From assembly GCA_963780165.1 (NCBI GenBank), contig CAWABB010000001.1, positions 1,054,001 through 1,118,000 of the forward strand: a stretch of 64,000 nucleotides of DNA. Direction: 5' to 3'. The stretch comes from CAWABB01 sp963780165. Its GTDB lineage: Bacteria; Bacteroidota; Ignavibacteria; UBA10030; UBA6906. Below, piece by piece: positions 8,731 through 18,291 of this stretch; within the stretch, counting starts at the first letter, position 1; every line of letters starts with the position of its first letter. The notes below the pieces were generated by a model that did no database searches, was not told the DNA's origin, and worked only from the letters and a program-made list of their open reading frames with translations. The position numbers were made by a program, and so were the translations under genes.

Positions 8731-11700
8731 TCATCGGACCAGGAGCAATGTGCGGCTCTGGACAAAGCCGCCTGCTGTCAGCCTGTACAGGTACATCCCG
8801 GTTGCCAGGGCGGTTGCATCGAATTGCACTTCGTGGTGCCCCGCCTCCAACTCCCCTTCCACCAGCGTCGCCACTTCCTGGCCGAGTGCGTTGAAGACGG
8901 TGAGAGTCACGTGCGATCTCAGCGGCAACGCATACCGAATTGTAGTGCTCGGGTTGAAGGGATTGGGGTAGTTCTGATACAGCAACGGCTGACCCGGTAT
9001 CTCGTGTCCCCCAATTTCGACGCTTACGGGGATCTCGCGCAGATCGATCAGCATTCTCGCAATGATGCCGGCCCAGATGTAAGTCTTGTTCCACCCGGCC
9101 CAGTGCGCATCGGGACTGTAGAGCTCCCAGAACCAATGACTCGTCTTGAGCTCGTGCACCATCGCGGCACATACCTTCTCCGCCAGCACGCGGGCTTCGG
9201 CATAGTACCCGTAACGCACAAGTCCACGGAAGACCAAATACTGCCATTGCACCCAGACCGGCCCGTTCCAGTATCCGGTTGCATCGTAGTATGGATCGTC
9301 CGCCGAGAGAGTTGGTACGCCGTATGCTCGCCAGAACTCGGACGTGCTTGTCAGATGCTGCACCAGGCGCTGTGCTTGTTCCGGCGTCGCAACCCCCGCC
9401 CACAGCGGAAGAAGCCCGATGATCTCCTTCCGCTTGAGATCGTTCGGCGTTAGAAAACTGAAATCGTGGTCGTTCTTGTCGACATGATAGTAGAAGCCGG
9501 TCGTGGGATCCCACATACGCCGATTGATGGAATCAGCCCGCGCAGACGCCTCTAGATCCCAGGCCGCGCCGGCCGCCGAATCGCCCAGCTCCCGCGCCAT
9601 CTCGGCGAGGGAGCGAGCTTCGCTGACGAGCATTGTATTGACGTCCACGCCCTCGAAGTTCGACGGCCACCCGACCTGATCCCAGACGGCCACCTGGCCG
9701 TCCCGCACGCATTCGAGGACCGCGTGCGCTCCCCACTCGCAGAGACCATCGTGGTCGGCGTCCCTGTTCAGCTTCCAGAAATCGTAGAACTTCACGCCCG
9801 AGGCGTACGCCTCCTGCAGGAACGACCGATCACTACTGATCCGGTAAATCTCCCAGTTCTGCCAGTTGAACCAGGGAGCGGACGTGGTAAGTGATCCCGC
9901 AAAGGGTATTGTCTCGTTGAGGTACGGCCCCGTTCTATAATTGATGTACCCGTCCGGCATCTGCCGCTCCATGAACACGCGCTGCGAGTTCATCGCGCTC
10001 GACGTGTCCATGTACGCGTACGCCAGCATCGTCAGGCTCTCATGGAAGACCTGTCCACCATGGCCCCATCCCCACGTCGGCTCCCGTGAGAACACGTAAT
10101 AATTGTGAGTGAGCTGGCCTTCCGGCGGCAACATGCATTGCCTCATCAGTGAGAAACTGTTCCAGTAGAGAAGATCAAGGTCGCGGCTGCCGAAAGACAT
10201 CCGGGGAATGGCGCCATAATCGACCTCGTCCTGAAGCAGACATGCGTTGAGGTCGGCGGTCAGCAGCTCGCGACACTGGTCGAGTAGTGGTTCCGCGTCT
10301 GCCGTCTCCCCTGCCACGCCGCGGACCAGACGGAGCTGAACCGTGCCGTGGGGAGGAATCCTGAAGTCCTTCTGAAGCGCCAGGACCCGCACGGAGTTTG
10401 GTGCGATGGAGTTGGAGAGTCGGGCGTTCTCTGCGTCAGTGAGGAAATCCGTGGATGCCTGGATGGCTCGACCGACCTCGCTGGAGTGCGTGCTCATGCG
10501 GCCTATCCCATCCCGCCCGAGCACGACGTACCCGTACATCGAGTCCGGACTCAAGCCGGAGTCCAGGTATCCTCCCGTCAGGGAAAACGCAATCCTATCG
10601 TACACCCCGGGATACGACACAGTCCTTCGAAACAGATCGCAGGCAATGCCAGCATCCTCCTTCCAGGCAACGATGGCGCCCGTGAAGTCATGCGAAAACT
10701 CCACATTCACACCTTGCGGCGGAGGGAGATACGGCTCGCTGTCCAGGGCGACATCCACTCGCACTCCGGTGGCGGCCGGCAGCGTCGGTACCCGGCTCCG
10801 CCCGACCCCCTGCTGACTCGTGGCGAGGCACGTGAAGACAACCGTAAACGAATCGTCCGCCGCAATACTGTGAGAGCGGAAGTTGCCAAGCTCGCACCCC
10901 TGATATCCGTTCCCGGGAATATTCGGGTCGGGGTCGCCCCACTTCGGCGCCTCTTCCGTGAGGATTTCTCCCGTGTCACCGTGAAGGTACACGACCTGCC
11001 GCGCAAGAGGCGGCGCATGCATGCAGGCGGTCCCATCTAAATGCCGCACCTCTCCCCACTCGACGCACAGATTTGCCATACGGCGGGCGGGCCTTTGAAC
11101 TGGAGGCGAGCCAAACGCGCTGTACGCGCCGTATGCGTCCGCGACCGTGTCCAGCACGAAAACATCCGCCCGGTTCTCTACGTATGGAATATCGTGCTCG
11201 ATCATCCATCCGTCCGGCCTCTCCTTGTGCCTGAACGTGAAGCCATCTCCGGCCGGGATGAGCGCAACAGCGCCGGCTGTGTCGGTCGTGTGCTGGAAGA
11301 GCGGATAGACCGTGACCAGCGCGATGGTGTCCGATTCGTTTGTCAGGGCCAGCTCGTACACGGCGTGGCGGGAGCTGTATGCCACAAACTGTCCTTCGAC
11401 ATAGAGCGCGGGAAACGGCCGGAAGGAGAACCTGACCAGGTCGGAATACGAACTTCTGATGACCGGATCCTCAGCGAAATCGCCGACGAGATACCGTAGC
11501 GACCCGTTCAGTTTGATTGCGAAGGAAAGCGATCCGCCGTTGTCCGTGTCAAAGATGAGCCCTCGAAGTGAATCGTACCACACGAATTGGTACCCTTCGT
11601 CGATCACATATTCCGATCTGCTGATGTGCGCCGCATACGTCGTGTAGATCGGGTCGGACTTTGTCGCATCGAGGTTGGAGAGGAAATCCTGCGCGGGGGA

Positions 11701-11751
11701 ACTCTGAGACAGGACAAGCGCGAGGGATGCGAGGAGAGCGAGTCTCGTCAT
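8731..11751 (-). CDS. Secreted MGH1/GH63-like glycoside hydrolase with type IX sorting domain
   Basis: About 1006 residues. The chosen ATG opens a signal peptide (TRLALLASLALVLSQSSPAQ); the in-frame extension to 11925 is not protein-like. An all-beta N-terminal half precedes an (alpha/alpha)6-barrel region at about residues 530-900, seen as TWGWGHGGQVFHESLTMLAY, FNWQNWEIYRISSDRSFLQE, NRDADHDGLCEWG, RRMWDPTTGFYYHVD and YWNGPVWVQWQYLVFRGL. This resembles the glucosidase/trehalase-like GH63 and MGH1-type clan. The last about 90 residues are a type IX secretion sorting domain (LLYQNYPNPFNPSTTIRYALP, FNALGQEVATL, ATGMYLYRLTAGGF), so the enzyme is predicted to be exported by the T9SS and anchored or released at the surface. 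The substrate cannot be read from sequence; an alpha-glucan or related glycan is plausible. Confidence 0.85.
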   Translation of the reverse strand: MTRLALLASLALVLSQSSPAQDFLSNLDATKSDPIYTTYAAHISRSEYVIDEGYQFVWYDSLRGLIFDTDNGGSLSFAIKLNGSLRYLVGDFAEDPVIRSSYSDLVRFSFRPFPALYVEGQFVAYSSRHAVYELALTNESDTIALVTVYPLFQHTTDTAGAVALIPAGDGFTFRHKERPDGWMIEHDIPYVENRADVFVLDTVADAYGAYSAFGSPPVQRPARRMANLCVEWGEVRHLDGTACMHAPPLARQVVYLHGDTGEILTEEAPKWGDPDPNIPGNGYQGCELGNFRSHSIAADDSFTVVFTCLATSQQGVGRSRVPTLPAATGVRVDVALDSEPYLPPPQGVNVEFSHDFTGAIVAWKEDAGIACDLFRRTVSYPGVYDRIAFSLTGGYLDSGLSPDSMYGYVVLGRDGIGRMSTHSSEVGRAIQASTDFLTDAENARLSNSIAPNSVRVLALQKDFRIPPHGTVQLRLVRGVAGETADAEPLLDQCRELLTADLNACLLQDEVDYGAIPRMSFGSRDLDLLYWNSFSLMRQCMLPPEGQLTHNYYVFSREPTWGWGHGGQVFHESLTMLAYAYMDTSSAMNSQRVFMERQMPDGYINYRTGPYLNETIPFAGSLTTSAPWFNWQNWEIYRISSDRSFLQEAYASGVKFYDFWKLNRDADHDGLCEWGAHAVLECVRDGQVAVWDQVGWPSNFEGVDVNTMLVSEARSLAEMARELGDSAAGAAWDLEASARADSINRRMWDPTTGFYYHVDKNDHDFSFLTPNDLKRKEIIGLLPLWAGVATPEQAQRLVQHLTSTSEFWRAYGVPTLSADDPYYDATGYWNGPVWVQWQYLVFRGLVRYGYYAEARVLAEKVCAAMVHELKTSHWFWELYSPDAHWAGWNKTYIWAGIIARMLIDLREIPVSVEIGGHEIPGQPLLYQNYPNPFNPSTTIRYALPLRSHVTLTVFNALGQEVATLVEGELEAGHHEVQFDATALATGMYLYRLTAGGFVQSRTLLLVR

Positions 11752-12194
11752 GATATTACGCTGCACGCCGCTCCTCTCCGGGTCTGAAAGGATCCGCGGA
11801 CTTGCCGCTCCATTTGGTCTTCTGTCCGTGGGACTGTACATTTGAGCGTTGCTTATGGCACCAGCGTGAGCAGCGCTGGTCCGACGGCCTCGAGAGGAAT
11901 CTCGGGGCCGTTTTATGTGTGTCACCCACTTCTTGTGGCCACTGCCCCCAGCACAATTCTAAGGCCCCGGAATCGTCGCCCATCCCCACTCGGAAAGAGC
12001 ATCGACGAGCGCCGGGCAAACCTGGAGCACCCATCACCATTCGATGGGTTTGTACCATCTCACCCTTCAAAAGCGCGTATTTCGACATGCGATAATCGCC
12101 AATCCCACCGAAAGGGGCAAGTGGCATCTGAGCTCAAATCTTCGTTTTCTATGCGTTATTGTTCGTCCGTCCCACTCTCTACGTGGTGATCCAG
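11752..12194. other. Divergent intergenic region
   Basis: Promoters for the minus-strand glycoside hydrolase and the plus-strand hydrolase fusion should lie here. An inverted repeat ACCAGCG-TGAGCAG-CGCTGGT (11860-11880) sits inside and could be an operator shared by the two divergent genes. No promoter boxes are convincing. Confidence 0.35.
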
Positions 12195-15100
12195 ATGCCC
12201 TCTCGCGCCAACCTGCTCTTTCTGATTGCTCTGTCCGCCACGATTGTATCCGCTTCCGTGTCCCAGACTGGCTCCCCCCTGGCCGTCCAGAACGCCGGGT
12301 TCGAGTCCGGCCAAGTCGGGGGAATCCCGACCGGCTGGCAACGAATATCGCCGGCCGCCCCGGGCACATCGGCAGACGCCGCGGCAGACGTCAAACACAA
12401 CGGCACCTCAAGCCTCAGGATTGATCACCCGGCTCCGGCATCGACATCCCTCGAGTCCTCCCCACTCTCCCTCCGGATCGGTAAGGCGTACCGGCTCTCG
12501 GCCTGGGCGCGCACGTCCAACGTCAAGTCTGACCCTCTGGCTCGCTACCCCGTCGCCGTTCCGGCAACGCTCACGATGGCGTCGTTTCCCTTTACGAATC
12601 ACTCCACCACCCTGGGGGGCTCGCAGGAGTGGACGCGACTGACCACCACGTTCATCGCGACTACAAAAGAAGACCGCGTGCGGCTCCACCTCGGCTATAA
12701 CGGCGTCGCAAACGGCACGGTCTGGTTCGATGACGTCACGGTCGAAGAAATCACCGACATCGCAGAACTCATCCCCCTCGAATCCGTCCGCTGGTTTGGC
12801 CCGGCGTTCCGCTATACCGACCGGGGCTGGACATTCGTGCATATCGAAGGCAAACCCTACGAACGCGGTTACCAGTACGGCTACCTCCTCGCACAGGAGA
12901 TCGCCTCGTACATCGACAAGCTCGCAGTGCGCGCCACCGCCGAGAACCCCGAGACTGGATGGAACTCGATGCGCACCATGGCCGACGCACTCATGCTCCG
13001 CGGCTACAAAGAAGAATACCTTGAAGAAATGCGCGGCATAGCCGATGGCGCGGCAAAGGCCGACGCGAAGTTCGGTTCACGCCCGCTCGACTTCCTCGAT
13101 ATCGTCACGATGAACTCCGCGGTCGACCTCGGCCAGCTCGGGGGCGCACTCGCCAAAACCCCGCACGCCCTCTCCGGCAAAACCTTCCGCCTCGACGAAG
13201 ACGAGGCTGCGATGCAGGAACGGCTCCACAAATGCTCATCGTTCCTCGCGAACGGCCCGGCTTCAGCAGACGGGAAGATCGTGTTCGGCCAGCTCTTCAT
13301 GTGGAGCGGCTATACGGGCGTCCACTGGGATGTCATCTGCGACGTCGTCCCCGCCCAGGGCCACCGGCTCGTGTATGAGACGTTCCCCGGCGGCATCCAC
13401 TCCGGCGCCGACTTCTACATCAATGACGCGGGTATCATGATCGGCGAAACGACCGTCATGCAAACCCCGTTCGACGTGAACGGCACACCGCAATCGTCCC
13501 GCATCCGGGAGGCCGCGCAGTACGCCTCCAGCGTCGACGACGTGGTCCGCATCCTGACGACGAAAAACAACGGCCTCTATACGAATGACTGGCTGATCGG
13601 GGATGTGCGAGCAAACGAGATCGCGATCCTGCTGCTCGGAACCAAGAAGCACAAGCTCTGGCGGAGCAGCTCGGGCGAGTTCCCCGGAGACACCAAAGGG
13701 TTCTACTGGAGCATCAATAACGCCAAAGATCCCGAGGTGCGGAAGGAATATGTGCCCGACCCGACCAACGCCCCGTTCGACGTGGTCTTCACGCCCTGGA
13801 ACCGCGACCTTTCATTCTTGAAATACTACGATAGGACCCGCGGCTCGATCGACGCGGTCAACGCCACGCGCACACTGGCAACCTCCCCCATCAACCGTCC
13901 GCATGCGTGCGACGGAAAGGTGACGACCTCCGCGATGGCCTCGGAGCTGGTGTTCCTCGCGAACTTCGGGAAGGTGACGCTGCGCGAGAAGTTCCCGGAG
14001 AAGGGAAGCCGGCTGATGCCCGACCTCCCGAACGTGCAGCCGCATCTGTCGCTTGGATATACGGCGTTCAGTCCGAAATACGTGACCGAGATGCTGAAGG
14101 CGAGGAAGAAGGCGGAGGATGCGGCTGGCAAGGGGACTGATCCAGGCGAGGCAGCCGGGAGTCAGGCGTCGGGGGCCGGGGTGGCACCCTCCTCGGGCCA
14201 GGGCGGGGCAGCGGCTGGGCAGGCTCCGGCGGCGGGCGTGGCCGGGCCAGCGACACGGCAGGCATCGGCCGCGGGCCTGGCAGCAGCTGCGAGCAAGTCA
14301 GTTGGTGCGGTTCGCGACTCGAGGTCCACAATCGACCTCACCGGCATCACCGGTTCCATCCGGTTCGACAAGCAGCTCCTCTGGTCGAATACGGTCTACC
14401 CGGCCAGGGAGGCCGACAACTGGTTCGCGAGTGGAAGCGCGGGGTACTGGGGCATCCTCGATGGCATGCCCGCGAAGGATGCAGAAGCGGCCGATTACTT
14501 GCGCGACAGACTCGCCGAGCTGAATTGCCGACTGTTGTACGTCATCGACCGCGAAGGGGCGATGGCTCCGCTCGAGGCCCAGCGTCGGTACGATCGATAC
14601 CGGGATTACCAGGTCCCGCGCATCCGCGGAATCTACGCCCTGCACCAGCTCCGACTCGCACTCGGGAACAATCGCTTCTCAGCTGTCATGAACGACGTGC
14701 ATACAAAGTACGCGGGGAAGGAGATGAGCACGAAAGTGTTCATGGACGCGGCGAGCAAGATCGCCGGACAGGATGTGCGCCCGATCGTGATGCCGTGGCT
14801 CGAGCGAAACGATCTGGCTGACGTTGAAGTGGCCGCGACTTCCGTGAAGCGCGACACCGGCTGGGTGGTTCAGCTCAGGATTTCTCAGCGCGGGACGCCG
14901 TACCAGTTCACCAGCTCCGTGCTCGTAGAGACAGAGGGCGGCAAGTTCTTCAGGCCAGTAACGGTCTCGGGGGCCGACACGACCGTGTCCATTCCCGTCT
15001 CCGGCCATCCGTCCCGCATCGTATTCAACGCAGGGAACGACGTGCCCGTCCGTCGCGACATGTACTACACCCAGGCGAACTACTTCGACGACTACGACAG

Positions 15101-15572
15101 CACGCTGATGGTGTACGGAACTGCGTGGCAGGACGACGCCAACTTCACGCTCACGCAGCGGTACCAGACGACGCTCGCCGATGCGTTCACCGAGATCCTG
15201 CCCGAGATGCGCAAAGATTCGGAAGTCAACCAGGCCGATCTCGCATCGCACGACCTGATCCTGGTCGGTGGGCCGGCGGACAACACGCTGACAGCACGGG
15301 TCCTGCGCGACCTCGGCGTCGAGGCCGGACACAACACGTTCCGCTGGAAGGAGAAGACGTACACCTCCTCAGACGACGGTGCAATTCTCGTCTTCCCGAA
15401 TCCCTACAATGCGAAGAGAGTCGTCTACCTCGTAGTGTCCAACAGCGCGCTACAGCTCTACAATATGACGAAGCGCCACCAGCCGGTGCCGTCGTGGGGG
15501 ATCTTCAAGGGGGCGAAGATCGTGGAGAAGGGGTACCATGGGGTGAAGCGGTACGAGATAGGCCTGGAGTAA
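12195..15572 (+). CDS. Secreted C45/phospholipase-B-like Ntn hydrolase fused to an M1-peptidase-like C-terminal region
   Basis: About 1125 residues. After a signal peptide (NLLFLIALSATIVSASVSQ) comes a carbohydrate-binding-like jelly roll (about 30-195; NAGFESG, VWFDDVTVEEI). An Ntn-hydrolase domain (about 215-620) follows, with candidate nucleophile Cys347 in HKCSSFLANG and downstream DGKIVFGQLFMWSGYTG; autocleavage before that Cys would be expected for C45 and phospholipase B-like enzymes. An Ala/Gly-rich linker (about 640-705) leads to a region resembling the end of M1 aminopeptidases (RIRGIYALHQLRLALGNNRFSAVM, GKEMSTKVFMDAASKIAGQDVRPIVMPWLE). No HExxH zinc motif is present, so that part is probably structural. 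Likely periplasmic or surface acyl/amide hydrolase; substrate unknown. It appears monocistronic, with a clear terminator behind it. Confidence 0.72.
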   Translation: MPSRANLLFLIALSATIVSASVSQTGSPLAVQNAGFESGQVGGIPTGWQRISPAAPGTSADAAADVKHNGTSSLRIDHPAPASTSLESSPLSLRIGKAYRLSAWARTSNVKSDPLARYPVAVPATLTMASFPFTNHSTTLGGSQEWTRLTTTFIATTKEDRVRLHLGYNGVANGTVWFDDVTVEEITDIAELIPLESVRWFGPAFRYTDRGWTFVHIEGKPYERGYQYGYLLAQEIASYIDKLAVRATAENPETGWNSMRTMADALMLRGYKEEYLEEMRGIADGAAKADAKFGSRPLDFLDIVTMNSAVDLGQLGGALAKTPHALSGKTFRLDEDEAAMQERLHKCSSFLANGPASADGKIVFGQLFMWSGYTGVHWDVICDVVPAQGHRLVYETFPGGIHSGADFYINDAGIMIGETTVMQTPFDVNGTPQSSRIREAAQYASSVDDVVRILTTKNNGLYTNDWLIGDVRANEIAILLLGTKKHKLWRSSSGEFPGDTKGFYWSINNAKDPEVRKEYVPDPTNAPFDVVFTPWNRDLSFLKYYDRTRGSIDAVNATRTLATSPINRPHACDGKVTTSAMASELVFLANFGKVTLREKFPEKGSRLMPDLPNVQPHLSLGYTAFSPKYVTEMLKARKKAEDAAGKGTDPGEAAGSQASGAGVAPSSGQGGAAAGQAPAAGVAGPATRQASAAGLAAAASKSVGAVRDSRSTIDLTGITGSIRFDKQLLWSNTVYPAREADNWFASGSAGYWGILDGMPAKDAEAADYLRDRLAELNCRLLYVIDREGAMAPLEAQRRYDRYRDYQVPRIRGIYALHQLRLALGNNRFSAVMNDVHTKYAGKEMSTKVFMDAASKIAGQDVRPIVMPWLERNDLADVEVAATSVKRDTGWVVQLRISQRGTPYQFTSSVLVETEGGKFFRPVTVSGADTTVSIPVSGHPSRIVFNAGNDVPVRRDMYYTQANYFDDYDSTLMVYGTAWQDDANFTLTQRYQTTLADAFTEILPEMRKDSEVNQADLASHDLILVGGPADNTLTARVLRDLGVEAGHNTFRWKEKTYTSSDDGAILVFPNPYNAKRVVYLVVSNSALQLYNMTKRHQPVPSWGIFKGAKIVEKGYHGVKRYEIGLE

Positions 15573-15624
15573 CCCGGGCGGACGTCGGGTACGACTGAAT
15601 GGATGGTAGTGGGATCTAGCGCGA

Positions 15625-15655
15625 GGGGCTGCCGAACGTGGCAGCCCCTGTCATT
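15625..15655 (+). terminator. Rho-independent-type terminator
   Basis: Perfect 9-bp stem GGGGCTGCC/GGCAGCCCC with a 6-base loop, followed by TGTCATTT. It lies about 50 bases after the stop of the hydrolase fusion gene. Confidence 0.8.
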
Positions 15656-15752
15656 TCAAAGGAAGATACTCAGGCGAGGTTCTTCTTGCCGGCGATCGAG
15701 GAAGTGGCTGAGTGCCACTGATCCGGTATGCGGCTGAGTGCCACTCTTCAGA

Positions 15753-16955
15753 TCAGGTGGGGGCCCGCGTGCCGCCCTTCCGCTTCGGCTTCTCCTCCTC
15801 CCCCGTCAGCGAACTGTAAATCTTCTCGAGCTCCCTGGTCTGCTTCTTCACGTCAAACTCCCACGCGCGATGCGCGGCGGCAATGCCCAGGGTCCTCCGC
15901 AAATCGGCGTGGGCAATCAGCGCCGACATAGCGTCGGCCAACTCCTCCACCGAACCCTCCGCCACCAGCAGCCCGTCTACATTGTGCCGCACGACCTCCG
16001 GAATCCCCGCGTGCACCGTCGAAATGACCGGAAGGCCCGACGCCATCGCCTCGATGAGCGTCCCCGGTATCCCCTCCTTCGTCTCGCCCGCGCTGCGACA
16101 GGGCAGCACAAACATGTCCGCCTGCCTGTACTGCGCTGCATACCCTTCGCTCGCGTATGGAATGTGACCCTTGAACCTCACGATGTCCCGCAGGTCCAGG
16201 TGTGCGCTTAGCTTCTCCAGCTCACCCCTCAACGGACCGCCGCCCACAATCGACAGCTTGATCCTCCGCGACAAGCCGTTCCGGTCCAGCAACACTCGGA
16301 GAGCCCTCAACAACACCTCGTGCCCCTTCTTCGGCACCAGCCGCGCACACGTGAGCATCCGAACCTCGTTGCCGGTGGCATACTCCCGAGCCGGATAGGC
16401 AAACTTCCCGACGTCGATGCCGTGATAGTGCACCTTGATATCCTCTGCCGGAACCCCAAGCGCGATGAAGGCCCTCTTCATGTACTCCGACAACGCGAGA
16501 AACAGGTTCGGCGGATCAAGACCGCGCGCCAGATACAACCTCCCCAGCCCGAACGCCTGCGCCGGAAACCGCGACACGTCGTACCCGTACCCCGACACCA
16601 CCACCGGCACGTTGATATCGCGCAACAACGGTGCATAGAACGCGTCATCCACGAGGTAATGGACATGAATCACGCGCGGATCCGTCTTGCGGATGAATTC
16701 CTGCGCCGCCCTTACCGTCAACGCCGGGAGATATCGGGCGCCATCGTATGCCACACGATCGATCGTGCGCCCAAACGGAGTCAGGCCCTCGCCGATGGTG
16801 TGTACGCGGTGATCGACAGGGCTCGGATACTTCAACTTGCGATGGCACAGGACCACGGGTTCGTACCGGTCGGCATACATGACCTGATGCTCAATGAACA
16901 ACTCCAAAGGATGGAGCCAGGTCCTGACCAGATGGAGAACTTTTGGAGAGTCCAT
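15753..16955 (-). CDS. Glycosyltransferase family 4 protein
   Basis: A 400-residue GT-B fold enzyme that transfers a sugar from an activated nucleotide donor to a lipid-linked or polysaccharide acceptor at the cytoplasmic face. Visible are the N-terminal acceptor-side start KVLHLVRTWLHPLELFIEHQV, the HVHYLVDDAFYAPLL segment, and the donor-side half LTCARLVPKKGHEVLLRAL, IVGGGPLRGELEKL, FKGHIPYA. The GT4 signature region is FVLPCRSAGETKEGIPGTLIEAMASGLPVIST, with the family E-x7-E pattern, followed by GIPEVVRHNVDGLLV. Length is normal. The C-terminus is Lys/Arg-rich (EEKPKRKGGTRAPT). No other glycan genes adjoin, so the pathway (exopolysaccharide or cell-wall glycan) is not defined. Confidence 0.9.
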   Translation of the reverse strand: MDSPKVLHLVRTWLHPLELFIEHQVMYADRYEPVVLCHRKLKYPSPVDHRVHTIGEGLTPFGRTIDRVAYDGARYLPALTVRAAQEFIRKTDPRVIHVHYLVDDAFYAPLLRDINVPVVVSGYGYDVSRFPAQAFGLGRLYLARGLDPPNLFLALSEYMKRAFIALGVPAEDIKVHYHGIDVGKFAYPAREYATGNEVRMLTCARLVPKKGHEVLLRALRVLLDRNGLSRRIKLSIVGGGPLRGELEKLSAHLDLRDIVRFKGHIPYASEGYAAQYRQADMFVLPCRSAGETKEGIPGTLIEAMASGLPVISTVHAGIPEVVRHNVDGLLVAEGSVEELADAMSALIAHADLRRTLGIAAAHRAWEFDVKKQTRELEKIYSSLTGEEEKPKRKGGTRAPT

Positions 16956-17493
16956 GGATAACTAGATTACCCCCTCCTTCACAGAGTGGTCACCCTTAGC
17001 ACAGCGAACCGTCACCGGCCGCAATTTCGATCCTTGCTTCCTCAGGTTCGTATCACGAAGCGATTCTTTTCTCCTTACGCACACCGGCTTCACCTGCACC
17101 AGAGAGAACAAGGAGAACTATTGCAGATAGGTCGGACGGGAATCTGGCCCACCGCTCAAGGCGCCAGATAGCGTATATACTGAAGATTAGTAACAGAATG
17201 AACGCGACGCTGAAGCTATTTTTTTCGAAAATGCCCACTCTTCGCAATACTACGCCCAGACTCGAGTGCCACACGCGAGAGCCACACGTGCGTCACCTAG
17301 GTGACGCACGTGTGGCCGGAGGGGGCGTCTTGGGAAGCGCCCGGGACGGCTCGTTGCGCAGCCTGTATTCGGCCCTCCGAAAGCATGCCCAAGACACCCC
17401 GGGAAGAAGCAGGGATTGAAATCCCCAACGGAATGCGCTATATTTCCGTGCGATCTTGACCAGAGAACCATTCCACCGCAACCGGAGATGCGC
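16956..17493. other. Intergenic region with palindrome P2 and a long-arm inverted repeat
   Basis: Divergent promoter region of the glycosyltransferase and the surface-repeat gene. Besides P2 it holds an inverted pair, GTCTTGGG (17329-17336) and CCCAAGAC (17389-17396), about 50 bases apart. A short minus-strand open frame (17053-17274) would encode one hydrophobic helix, but lacks a ribosome-binding site and I do not call it. Confidence 0.4.
17281..17316. repeat. CCTAGG-centred palindrome P2
   Basis: Perfect 36-base palindrome: the invariant 18-base core plus outer arms GCCACACGT/ACGTGTGGC. A partial second copy of the left arm (GTGCCACACGCGAGA) lies just upstream at about 17266-17280. Confidence 0.9.
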
Positions 17494-17982
17494 ATGCGAC
17501 TGCTCTATACAGGAATCCTACTCATCTGCACGATCTTTCTCACCACAGGTCAAACCGCCGCGCAAGGGAATCCAGTCCAGCTCGCGTTGTTCACTCCAGT
17601 GCAGATCGTGCCCCAACACGAGTCGGTTGCGGGCTTCCGACTCAGCCTGATTTATGGGCGGAACGCCAATATGACCGGGTTCGACTGGGGACTTGTAACA
17701 AGGACTGATGGACAGTTCACTGGCGTACAGTGGGGATTTGTCGGAATTGTTGACCGCAGTTTTGTGGGATGGCAGGCCAACATGGTCAGCTTCACCAATA
17801 AGGATGTCACCGGCGTACAATCGGCAGCTTTCTACAACTATGCCGATCACGTCAACGGGCTCCAGATCAGTCTGGTCAACAGCGCGGGGTCGATGAAGGG
17901 AATTCAGCTCGGACTTGTAAATATCATACATTCGGGAGGGTTCATGCCCATCTTCCCGATCGTGAATTGGGGAGGCCTCTGA
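17494..17982 (+). CDS. LA_2272-type surface repeat protein
   Basis: A 162-residue exported protein with a signal peptide (RLLYTGILLICTIFLTTGQTAAQ). The second of two adjacent ATGs is chosen because CCGGAG then lies at a workable distance. The mature part is a series of about 18-residue beta repeats with G-x-Q-x-G/S-x-V: MTGFDWGLVTRTDGQ, FTGVQWGFVGIVDRS, VTGVQSAAFYNYADH, VNGLQISLVNSAGS, MKGIQLGLVNIIHSGG. This pattern is typical of LA_2272-like surface repeat proteins, which probably form a solenoid or barrel-like beta sheet; the function is unknown. The C-terminal GGFMPIFPIVNW segment closes the sheet. Palindrome P3 follows 12 bases after the stop. Confidence 0.75.
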   Translation: MRLLYTGILLICTIFLTTGQTAAQGNPVQLALFTPVQIVPQHESVAGFRLSLIYGRNANMTGFDWGLVTRTDGQFTGVQWGFVGIVDRSFVGWQANMVSFTNKDVTGVQSAAFYNYADHVNGLQISLVNSAGSMKGIQLGLVNIIHSGGFMPIFPIVNWGGL

Positions 17983-17994
17983 GCACCCCCAGTG

Positions 17995-18028
17995 CCACAC
18001 GTGCGTCACCTAGGTGACGCTCACATGG
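17995..18028. repeat. CCTAGG-centred palindrome P3 (imperfect)
   Basis: Core GCGTCACCTAGGTGACGC intact; the outer arms (CCACACGT left, TCACATGG right) have three mismatched pairs. It follows the surface-repeat gene stop by 12 bases, a position suited to a 3' hairpin. Confidence 0.85.
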
Positions 18029-18201
18029 TCTGGATCCCGCCCCTCTTCCAACACCTCGGATCCTTGCATGCCTCATGCGTACCCCCCATTTTTCCCCATT
18101 CCTGACATCGCGACTGGCCTCGTGCCCCAGTCGACGGGGAAGTGGCTGATCGGGATCGTCGGTCTGGCTCTCGAAGTAGTGAGCCGACCGGATAATGACG
18201 C

Positions 18202-18227
18202 CAGTGCGTCATCTGAGTGACGCACTG
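18202..18227. repeat. Degenerate palindrome P4
   Basis: CAGTGCGTCA/TGACGCACTG form a 10-bp inverted repeat around TCTGAG instead of CCTAGG. It is the most diverged member of the family, upstream of the TMEM175-like gene. Confidence 0.7.
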
Positions 18228-18291
18228 AGGGACCTCTGGGACCTCGCGAACCGAAAGCGTGAACCCTCAAACTAGAACGGGAAAAGCGCGC

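Noticed and set aside
17053..17274. Possible one-helix membrane protein
   Set aside because: The hydrophobic stretch could be real, but there is no ribosome-binding site, neighbours do not support it, and the frame runs into the palindrome region.
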